Origin: an uncultured Clostridia bacterium
GTDB taxonomy: Bacteria; Bacillota; Clostridia; Christensenellales; UBA1242
Length of the DNA: 40,120 nt
NCBI GenBank assembly: GCA_944381235.1
Contig: CALWKI010000068.1
Coordinates: 1-40,120 of the forward strand
Reading direction: 5' to 3'
Position numbers and translations under genes: made by a program. This document shows, piece after piece, positions 8,693 to 15,571 of this stretch; position 1 is the stretch's first letter, and the number at the start of each line of letters is the position of its first letter. Under the pieces are notes generated by a model. It was not told the origin of the DNA. It ran no database searches and was given only the letters and a program-made list of their open reading frames with translations.

Positions 8693-8716
8693 ACTCATAA
8701 GGATAAGGAGTAGGAT

Positions 8717-9709
8717 ATGAAAAACGAAAAAACTCTTGAGTTATATAAACAAAAAGTTTTACAATCGGCAAATGTTATTCATTTTAATGATTTGACTAAG
8801 CGTAGCGATTTTACAGATGCGCAACATGTTGATACTAAGATATGGTCTGCAAAAAAAGTTATTACTGAATATGGTGATTTTTATCTTGCACCAGAAGGTT
8901 TTACTGAGAAAGAAATAATTGATGCAGAAGTTTTTACTTCTCAAATTTATAAAATTTTTGGCTTTGAAAATACACCATTTTATTTCCCAGTGTTAAAGGG
9001 AAATAAGTATACAGTAATGTGTAACGATATTAAAAACAATCGAAATGAAATAGCAGAAAATGTGCATGCGAGAATTAAAAATAATACGGGTTTATCAAGA
9101 GAAGAAATTGAGGCAATGTTTAAAAATAAAAATATATTTAGAACATTGTATCCAAAGTATTTTTCAACTCAATGTTTAAAAAATAAAATTAAATTAAGAC
9201 TTATTGATGCTGCGCTAAATGTTACAAATAGAGATTATAATCAAATAATGTATACTATGACAAAACTTGGAAAAGCGACAGACATTACCCCACTTACAGG
9301 TGGCATTAGTGGGCTAAACTTTTTAAGAAAAAAAGACAAAATGAGAGGAGAGCCTGTTTTTCAAAGTGAATTTACGACTAAAAATCAGACAAGAAGTGGG
9401 CTTTTAGAGAGTTTTGCAAATTCTAAGATCGCAAGAACTATTTTTGATAATTCTTCTTTGCAGGAATTTATGAATACTCTTGAGAGCATTGATTACAAAA
9501 CGGTTGCGCAAGACATAAAAGCAAATTTGCATTATGAAATAGACCCAAATTACATTTCATATATGGAAGAGAATAAAGAACAATTTTTAGATGATATGCA
9601 TGAAAAGTTATATCAATTTTCAGCAAAAACAGAAGATATAAATAGTACTTTACGTGGTATGAAAAGGTCAAGGCATGAAGAAAGACAAGATAAAGAGTTT
9701 GAAATGTAA
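8717..9709 (+). CDS. Array protein A: divergent member of an unknown paralogous family
   Basis: This 330-aa cytosolic protein is the first and most diverged of six tandem homologues. The link to the others rests on three aligned segments. The first is AEVFTSQIYKIFGFENTPFY (compare ADILQNILYKYLRFDAPDY in C). The second is a central RLIDAALNVTNRDYNQ segment. The third is the C-terminal KTVAQDIKANLHYEIDPNY. The central segment followed by ITPLTGGISGL resembles the catalytic and metal-binding loops of HipA-like kinases (NTDRHxxN ... PLFDNG). The first Asp is kept, while the His, Asn and second Asp are lost. It has an extra charged C-terminal tail absent from the rest. AAGGAG is 7 bases upstream of the ATG. 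Function unknown. Confidence 0.8.
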   Translation: MKNEKTLELYKQKVLQSANVIHFNDLTKRSDFTDAQHVDTKIWSAKKVITEYGDFYLAPEGFTEKEIIDAEVFTSQIYKIFGFENTPFYFPVLKGNKYTVMCNDIKNNRNEIAENVHARIKNNTGLSREEIEAMFKNKNIFRTLYPKYFSTQCLKNKIKLRLIDAALNVTNRDYNQIMYTMTKLGKATDITPLTGGISGLNFLRKKDKMRGEPVFQSEFTTKNQTRSGLLESFANSKIARTIFDNSSLQEFMNTLESIDYKTVAQDIKANLHYEIDPNYISYMEENKEQFLDDMHEKLYQFSAKTEDINSTLRGMKRSRHEERQDKEFEM

Positions 9710-9733
9710 AGTAGAATTTTAGTATAAAATTAA

Positions 9734-9747
9734 GGCACTTTTGTGCC
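9734..9747. other. Small hairpin between array genes A and B
   Basis: GGCAC-TTTT-GTGCC is a perfect 5-bp stem with a T4 loop. It lacks a T run on the + strand, so it should not terminate; A-rich sequence follows. It may mark a processing or pausing point within the A-F transcript. Confidence 0.4.
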
Positions 9748-9781
9748 AAAAAAGATTTAAAAAACATAATTGAGGTATAAA

Positions 9782-10732
9782 ATGGAAAAGAATGATACGA
9801 GAAAAATTTTAATTTTTAGACACTATTTAAGTCGAGTTAAAGACTTTGACGTAAACAAACTAAAAAAAGTTACTGATGATTACGAGGAGTCACCAAAAGT
9901 TGTTTTGAAAGAGGAGAGCGATGCAAATATTTTGCAAGCATACATCGCGGGTAAACTTGGGCTTGTAACTCCTAATATTTATCCAATGTATAGTCAAAAA
10001 GATAACAAAGTCATTGTTGCGGGTGAACTTGAACTTCCAAAAAATTACGATAAAAATAATATTGTTTTTGGTAACGAGTATAATAATATCTTGAACTTTA
10101 AAACTCTTATGGAACTTAGTGATAAACTTAGTGAAGAAGAACATTTAACTAAGGCTGAAGAAAATATTTTTGCTAATATCTATTCGAGAGGTATTTTGTC
10201 TAAAGAAGAGGGGACGAAGCCAGCTGACGAATTTTTAAATGATAAATATAAAGGATTTTTTAGTGAATATTTTGAAAAGAAGGCGATAAAAGACATAATT
10301 AAATCGCGCGTTGCTAGAATTGTGACATATGACAAAAGTTTATTGCCAAGTGCAAACTTGTATTATATTGATAAAAATACTCATAGGGTTACAGACGTAT
10401 TTCCAATCTACAATAATATTGATAGAATGACAATTTATGCTCAAATTTGTGACAAGGACACTAGTAAAATTGTAGACAAATACCAAAGTGAATTTTCAAA
10501 AAAGGCATTACCTTTAAAAGAAATTATTAGGTGCATGAAGGAAAATGAGATTATACAAGATGCATTTTCAAATAAAGGTTTAAATGAACTTGGAAAAAGA
10601 TTAGGCAATATTTCTACCAAAGAATACGAGAAAGAATATTTAGACAAAAATTCTGGTTATGAGATAAGCAAGAAGTATTCAAGTTTTGTGAGTTCCAAAA
10701 TTGATGAAGTGGCAAATGAACTTACAAGATAG
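9782..10732 (+). CDS. Array protein B: unknown paralogous family
   Basis: This 316-aa cytosolic protein is the second of six paralogues. Segments shared with C-F are the N-terminal ILIFRHYLSRVKDF, the helix ESDANILQAYIAGKLGLVTP, the central IKSRVARIVTYDKSL, KYQSEFSKKALPLKEIIR, and a C-terminal GYEISKKYSSFV. It is closest in layout to D (short N-terminus ending in FRHYL/LRHYI). The frame is open from TTG 9770, but ATG 9782 is chosen because GAGG lies 6 bases before it and the N-terminus then matches D. No kinase catalytic residues remain in the central segment. It ends 23 bases before C. Confidence 0.8.
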   Translation: MEKNDTRKILIFRHYLSRVKDFDVNKLKKVTDDYEESPKVVLKEESDANILQAYIAGKLGLVTPNIYPMYSQKDNKVIVAGELELPKNYDKNNIVFGNEYNNILNFKTLMELSDKLSEEEHLTKAEENIFANIYSRGILSKEEGTKPADEFLNDKYKGFFSEYFEKKAIKDIIKSRVARIVTYDKSLLPSANLYYIDKNTHRVTDVFPIYNNIDRMTIYAQICDKDTSKIVDKYQSEFSKKALPLKEIIRCMKENEIIQDAFSNKGLNELGKRLGNISTKEYEKEYLDKNSGYEISKKYSSFVSSKIDEVANELTR

Positions 10733-10755
10733 TTTTGATGGAGAGAGAACTAGAT

Positions 10756-11763
10756 ATGATTAAAGAAATTTTAAAAGAGAATAAAAATTCTATAACAAGT
10801 CTAGGTTTAAAATATTCTGTGTTAAACCACTATGTTAATGATAAACAAAGTGTTAAAAGCATACATATGCTTACTTTAAATGACGGAACAAAGTGCTGTA
10901 TAAGAGAACAAACTAAAGAAAAATCAGACGCAGATATTTTACAAAATATCCTATACAAATATCTTCGCTTTGACGCACCAGATTATATGCCTATTGATTT
11001 TGAGAATGGCACGACAGGAATGCTTAGAACAGATTTATCTCGTGACGAAAAGAGTTTATTCAATACTCTTGTAAATAGTTTTTTAAAAATAAGACAAGAT
11101 GATTTAATAGACACTACAATTCTTGCGAGGGACTATCATAAAAAAATGAACGAAAGTTTGTATATCCCAGACCTCAAAATGGCAAAAAACATAGATGAAA
11201 ATGATAAGATAAGAAATTTCTTTTTGGAAAAACAAATAAAAAGAATTCGCGAGACTGAGCCAGGTAAAAGACCTATTGATGCAATCTTTGTTAATAATCA
11301 CAATAGAATTATTGATTTCTTTTCGGATAAAGCTTTAGAACAACTTACTGTATCAAGGCTTGTAAAACTTGCGACATTTGACGCAAATAATGACTTATCT
11401 ACCGCGTTATATGATTTAAATAATAATGTTGAAGTTTCAAGAATAATCCCTCAGTCAAGTGGAGTGAGCCCTAAGCAAATTTTAGACGCAAAAAAAGGTA
11501 AGATTATAAAAAAATACCAATCAGAATTTTCTGAAAAACCTTTAAACTTAGAAGATACAGTTGGAGAAATTAATAGTAGTGTAAATAATAGACGAGGTGT
11601 AGGGTTAAAGAAAGAATTATCTCTTATAAAAAGAGATTTTAAAATCATAAATTTAGAAGATAGAGTAAATCAATTTGAGGAAAATACAAGATATAAAGTA
11701 GATAAAAATTATGTTAGCCTTGTAAAATCTCAAATGAAAGAAATATCAGATATGATACTTTAA
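10756..11763 (+). CDS. Array protein C: unknown paralogous family
   Basis: This 335-aa cytosolic protein is the third paralogue and belongs to a subgroup with E and F, whose N-termini all follow an M-x-x-EIxKEx pattern leading into GLKYSVLNHYV. The shared core runs KSDADILQNILYKYLRFDAP, then GKRPIDAIF, FFSDKALEQL, SRLVKLATFDANNDL, KYQSEFSEKPLNLE and the C-terminal YKVDKNYVSLVK. Possible starts are TTG 10735, ATG 10738 and ATG 10756. The last is preferred because it matches the N-termini of E and F and has GGAGAG about 10 bases upstream. The stretch GTKCCIRE before the ADILQ helix sits where a kinase-like fold would carry its nucleotide-binding lysine, but has Arg. Function unknown. Confidence 0.8.
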   Translation: MIKEILKENKNSITSLGLKYSVLNHYVNDKQSVKSIHMLTLNDGTKCCIREQTKEKSDADILQNILYKYLRFDAPDYMPIDFENGTTGMLRTDLSRDEKSLFNTLVNSFLKIRQDDLIDTTILARDYHKKMNESLYIPDLKMAKNIDENDKIRNFFLEKQIKRIRETEPGKRPIDAIFVNNHNRIIDFFSDKALEQLTVSRLVKLATFDANNDLSTALYDLNNNVEVSRIIPQSSGVSPKQILDAKKGKIIKKYQSEFSEKPLNLEDTVGEINSSVNNRRGVGLKKELSLIKRDFKIINLEDRVNQFEENTRYKVDKNYVSLVKSQMKEISDMIL

Positions 11764-11826
11764 TTGGCACAAAAAATTAAAAAAATCGATTTAAAAAGTC
11801 AAGTTATTAATATTTTAGGAGAAAAA

Positions 11827-12762
11827 ATGCAAGAAAATAATAAGATAGAAGGTCTTAATTTACTAGTATTACGCCATTATATAAAAGAATATAGTGATTT
11901 AAAACCTCAAGGTGCATTACCAAGCGATTTTGATGTTGGTATAAAAGAAGTGAGTAAATTAGAGTGTGATGCAAATGTAATGTATAGTTTAATTTGCGAA
12001 AAATTAGGATTATACTCCCCAGACATTTTACCTATTTACTCAAATAACTGGAAAAAGACTATCGTATCTGGTGTGATAAATGTACCAACGGCTAAAGACA
12101 TCGAAGAAATTAAAAAGGCAAAAGTTTTTCATTACTATTTGAATAATGGCTATTATAAAACATCTTTACTTAATAGTTTGTCGAAAGCCGAAAATTTAAC
12201 GGAGAGTAAGAAAGAAAATTTAAATGTAAAACTAATTTTGAGCAACATTGCTCTAGACGGGAAAAGACCGGTTGACATTTTGTTTTCACCAGTAAGCGAA
12301 AATGCTTCAACTTTCTTTTCTGGAGAAGCACTAAAAGATTTAATAAAAATAAGGGTTGCTAAACTGGCAACTTTTGACGTAACAAATAAACTTGATTCGC
12401 TATATAAAATGGATAATGCCAGTGGAATTGTAGATAGAGTTTTGCCTATAAAAAATAGTTCAGATAGTAAAACACTTGACGCTGTAATAAAGGGAGAGAG
12501 ACACAAGTTAAAGTATGATACCGAATTATTTATAGATCCTCTAACTTGTCCTCAGGCTATTCGTATGATAAAAGAAAAAAATACCGTAGGACAAGTTGTG
12601 TCTCGCCGTGAGTTATCTGACATAGCAAACAATTTACAGTCTGAAAATGTGAAAGATTTGGCAAATAGATTTTATGCAAAGACGGGAATGAAAATAAATG
12701 ATAAATATGTCGACGCTGTGTCTCGCCAAGTTGATTTTATAAGTGAAAGTTTATCAAGGTAG
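11827..12762 (+). CDS. Array protein D: unknown paralogous family
   Basis: This 311-aa cytosolic protein is the fourth paralogue. The frame is open from a TTG directly after the stop of C (11764). ATG 11827 is chosen because AGGAG stands 4-5 bases before it and the protein then begins like B. Shared segments are LNLLVLRHYIKEY, ECDANVMYSLICEKLGLYSP, GKRPVDILF, FFSGEALKDLIKIRVAKLAT, DPLTCPQAIRMIKEKN and GMKINDKYVDAVSRQ. If the TTG is used, the protein gains 21 basic residues. No membrane segment, cysteine cluster or enzyme motif is visible. Confidence 0.8.
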   Translation: MQENNKIEGLNLLVLRHYIKEYSDLKPQGALPSDFDVGIKEVSKLECDANVMYSLICEKLGLYSPDILPIYSNNWKKTIVSGVINVPTAKDIEEIKKAKVFHYYLNNGYYKTSLLNSLSKAENLTESKKENLNVKLILSNIALDGKRPVDILFSPVSENASTFFSGEALKDLIKIRVAKLATFDVTNKLDSLYKMDNASGIVDRVLPIKNSSDSKTLDAVIKGERHKLKYDTELFIDPLTCPQAIRMIKEKNTVGQVVSRRELSDIANNLQSENVKDLANRFYAKTGMKINDKYVDAVSRQVDFISESLSR

Positions 12763-12770
12763 GTTTTAAA

Positions 12771-13859
12771 ATGTTAAGTGAAATTATCAAAGAATGTAAG
12801 CATGATATGACAAAGAACGGTTTAAAATTTTCGGTTTTAAACCACTATATAGATGTAAATGAAACACTAAGAGACAATGTTAGACTAGATGTGCTGCCAA
12901 AAGTTTTTTCTGAAATGTTTGGCAAAGAGTATGGTGAAAGTTATAATGAGTATGCGCTATATGGAGAAGATATTTTTCCAATAACATTAAATGACGGTAG
13001 TAAGTACATAATTAGACCAAGAGATTATAAAAAGCAAGAAGACATGAACATAACTCAAAGTCTTCTTTTTGAAAAACTAAATTTAATTTATCCAGAACTA
13101 CTTCCAATCGAATCAGATGATGGAAAACGTGAAATGTTAATGAGTGACATGACAAAAGGTAATATTAAAGACCCATTTCTTATTGAATTTTTAAATAATA
13201 ATCCATGTGTTATTTTAGAGGGAGACCATTTGTTTTGGAGAACATACGATCATCTTCAAGAAAGTTTATTAGAGTACTTTGCAAAGCATCTTGATATTTT
13301 TTGTGCTTTTCTTAAGGAAAAGATGTCAAAGGCAACAAAAAACGAGGAATATTTTTCTACTGAAGGTGAAAAAAATATCCCTCATGCAATCTTTACAAAG
13401 GAAAATGAATGGATTATAAATGGATTTACTGACAAGGCGGTAGTTAATTTTGCAAAGGCTAGACTTGCAAGAATGTCTACTTTTGACTCTGTAAATGACC
13501 TTACGGCATCGGCGTTTTTCTTTGACATGAATAATTTTATAAGTGATGTTGTAGGTCTTAGTGGAGGGTATAACAATTATGACTCCAAGATAAAACTTTC
13601 TAATATATGGTATGAAACTGAGTTTTCAAAACATCCAACAAAATTAAAAACCGCAGTAAAGAGAATAAAGGAAAATGAAATTTTAAAGGAAGTTTTTCCG
13701 TATAGCGAAAGAAAAGCATTTGCTGAACAGTTAAACAATGTTGATATTAAAACTCTTGCGGAAGAATATGAATATAAAACTAACTATCATATAAATAAAA
13801 ATTACATTGAGGCTGTAAAGGAAAATAAGAGTGAAGTTAGCGAACTTCTAATGCAATAA
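12771..13859 (+). CDS. Array protein E: unknown paralogous family
   Basis: This is the longest paralogue, 362 aa. Its N-terminus (EIIKECKHDMTKNGLKFSVL) is close to C and F. It carries an insertion of about 25 residues between the GLKFSVLNHYI motif and the first beta-like segment (GSKYIIRPRDYKK). The common core continues with MNITQSLLFEKLNLIYPELL, NIPHAIF, GFTDKAVVNFAKARLARMST, ETEFSKHPTKLKTAVKRIKE and YHINKNYIEAVKENK. It starts 8 bases after D ends, using a ribosome-binding site that overlaps the D stop codon, which supports one transcript. Cytosolic; function unknown. Confidence 0.8.
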   Translation: MLSEIIKECKHDMTKNGLKFSVLNHYIDVNETLRDNVRLDVLPKVFSEMFGKEYGESYNEYALYGEDIFPITLNDGSKYIIRPRDYKKQEDMNITQSLLFEKLNLIYPELLPIESDDGKREMLMSDMTKGNIKDPFLIEFLNNNPCVILEGDHLFWRTYDHLQESLLEYFAKHLDIFCAFLKEKMSKATKNEEYFSTEGEKNIPHAIFTKENEWIINGFTDKAVVNFAKARLARMSTFDSVNDLTASAFFFDMNNFISDVVGLSGGYNNYDSKIKLSNIWYETEFSKHPTKLKTAVKRIKENEILKEVFPYSERKAFAEQLNNVDIKTLAEEYEYKTNYHINKNYIEAVKENKSEVSELLMQ

Positions 13860-13870
13860 GGGGGGATATT

Positions 13871-14923
13871 ATGTTAGAGGAAATATTAAAAGAAAATAGA
13901 GGTAGTTGCACAGACAAGGGTCTAAAATATTCGGTATTAGAGCATTACATTAATGGACATAAAAGTATTCCCAATAAGGGTGTTTATACCTTCAAAGATA
14001 ATAAAACTTACTTGTTTTTTGAAGGGGAAAAGCCTCAAAATGATATAAATATAATGCAAAATTTATTGCACAAAAATTTAGGTTTTACAGTGCCAAAAAT
14101 ACTTCCAGTAGATCTGGAAAATGGGAAAGGTGGGGTTATTTTAAGCGATCTAGCAAATCCGGGTTGCACTGCAACAGAAAAGGTTTTAAAGAGAAATGGA
14201 GATAATTTAAAATTAAATGATCTTTACTTAAATTTTCTTTCTGCTTATGATTTTCATAATTATCAAAATGAAAAACATATTTTACCTTTACTTAAAGATG
14301 ATTTTATGGTTACTCCTTTCTTAAGTGAAAAATATTTTATTTTAAAACAAATTGTTAAAAATAGGAGACTTAAACCGGGAAATAGACCTGTAGATAAGAT
14401 ATTTGCCGATGAGTTTAGTGATTTTGCTGGGTTTTTTGATGATAATGCTTTAATTGATTTGCTAAAATCAAGGTTAATTAAAATTTCTACTTTTGATACA
14501 AAGGACAATTTAAACTCCCATGTGTATAAAATTAATGGTAGCGGGATTGTTGAAAAAGTAATACCTACATTTAGTTGTGTTGCAAATCAAGATGTAGAAA
14601 AACTAAGATTTAACGACGAAATATTTAAAAACAAATATGAAAGCGAATTTTACTTTGGCTCAAAGAATTTAAATAAGGCAGTTAAGTTGATTAGAGAAAA
14701 TGAGCAAATTAATAAAATTTTTACTCAGTCAGATAGACTAAAGTTTACAAAAGAATTGTGGAATGCGTCAAGTGAAAATTTAGCAAATGAATACAAGGAA
14801 AATGTAGGCTACGATATAGATAAAATCTATGCGAAATCTGTTGAAAGCAATAAGTCAATCGTAGGGGAAATCTTTAGGCAAGGAAATGAATGTGTTCCAT
14901 TTGTATACAATGGTGATTATTAA
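13871..14923 (+). CDS. Array protein F: unknown paralogous family, last of six
   Basis: This 350-aa cytosolic protein ends the array. Its N-terminus (LEEILKENRGSCTDKGLKYS) is the closest match to C. Shared core segments are INIMQNLLHKNLGFTVPKIL, GNRPVDKIF, FFDDNALIDLLKSRLIKIST, ESEFYFGSKNLNKAVKLIRE and GYDIDKIYAKSVESNK. It has a short unique tail ending FVYNGDY. AGGGGGGA lies 6 bases before the ATG, 11 bases after E. No clear terminator follows before the rpsO promoter, so some read-through is possible. Function unknown. Confidence 0.8.
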   Translation: MLEEILKENRGSCTDKGLKYSVLEHYINGHKSIPNKGVYTFKDNKTYLFFEGEKPQNDINIMQNLLHKNLGFTVPKILPVDLENGKGGVILSDLANPGCTATEKVLKRNGDNLKLNDLYLNFLSAYDFHNYQNEKHILPLLKDDFMVTPFLSEKYFILKQIVKNRRLKPGNRPVDKIFADEFSDFAGFFDDNALIDLLKSRLIKISTFDTKDNLNSHVYKINGSGIVEKVIPTFSCVANQDVEKLRFNDEIFKNKYESEFYFGSKNLNKAVKLIRENEQINKIFTQSDRLKFTKELWNASSENLANEYKENVGYDIDKIYAKSVESNKSIVGEIFRQGNECVPFVYNGDY

Positions 14924-15073
14924 ATGTGTGTATTTTTAAACTTAGTTTTTTAGAATACATTTGTTGTTCTTGGCAATAATTTTACTGCTTATAGGAAATA
15001 AAATACATTTTAGATGCGTAAAAATAAAAATTACGTTACCGCAAAATAATTTAAAATTCGACAAATTTTTTAG

Positions 15074-15102
15074 TTGACAAATTATATTCGTTACATTATC
15101 AT
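15074..15102 (+). promoter_or_regulatory. Promoter of rpsO
   Basis: A consensus TTGACA (15074-15079) is followed after 17 bases by TATCAT (15097-15102). The transcript start near 15109 falls at the foot of the first leader hairpin. Confidence 0.65.
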
Positions 15103-15107
15103 AATAT

Positions 15108-15181
15108 AAACCTACGGCTAGGTTTACGCGATACTCCGCAAAATGTTGTCAAAGTACTTAACGTATGCTTGGGTCGTTAGG
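15108..15181 (+). promoter_or_regulatory. Structured rpsO leader, candidate S15 autoregulatory site
   Basis: Three hairpins lie between the promoter and the ribosome-binding site. They are AAACCTA-CGGC-TAGGTTT (15108-15125), GCG-ATACTC-CGC (15128-15139), and CTTAACG ... CGTTAGG (15157-15163 with 15175-15181, one G-U pair). S15 is known to repress its own mRNA in several bacteria by binding structured leaders that often contain a G-U/G-C motif. The resemblance here is structural inference only; I did not match it to a named leader class. Confidence 0.5.
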
Positions 15182-15204
15182 GGTTAAAAATAAAGGAGAA
15201 AAAA

Positions 15205-15465
15205 ATGGAAAAAGAAAAGAAACAAGAGATTATCAAGAAATTTGCAAGGAATGAGAAAGATACTGGTTCGACTGAAGTTCAAATTGCGCTACTTACTGAG
15301 AGAATTAATCATTTAACTGACCATTTGAAACAAAATCCACAGGACAATCATTCAAGGAGAGGGCTTTTGAAACTTGTAGGACAAAGAAAAGGGCTCCTAA
15401 ATTATCTTGAGAGAGAAGACATTGCAAAGTACAGAGAATTAAAGAAAACACTCGGGATAAGATAA
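15205..15465 (+). CDS. rpsO: 30S ribosomal protein S15
   Basis: S15 binds the central domain of 16S rRNA early in small-subunit assembly. The 86-aa sequence shows the family core almost unchanged: [20 protein letters not shown] (about residues 20-39), then the [19 protein letters not shown] and [10 protein letters not shown] helices. Length is within 3 residues of the usual 89. AAGGAG stands 6 bases before the ATG. It is followed by its own terminator and then pnp, the rpsO-pnp order conserved across bacteria. Confidence 0.97.
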   Translation: MEKEKKQEIIKKFARNEKDTGSTEVQIALLTERINHLTDHLKQNPQDNHSRRGLLKLVGQRKGLLNYLEREDIAKYRELKKTLGIR

Positions 15466-15477
15466 TGCAATTTACGG

Positions 15478-15516
15478 CGAGTAAAAAGCAAGAAAAGTTT
15501 TTTGCTCGTTTTTTTT
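15478..15516 (+). terminator. Terminator between rpsO and pnp
   Basis: CGAG (15478-15481) and an A run pair with a T run and CTCG (15505-15508), followed by eight T. The imperfect stem suggests partial read-through into pnp, for which no separate promoter was found. Confidence 0.6.
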
Positions 15517-15571
15517 GAAATTTAATGTCGATTTTTGAATTTTTAGGAATTAGTTAATTTAGGAGATTGAA

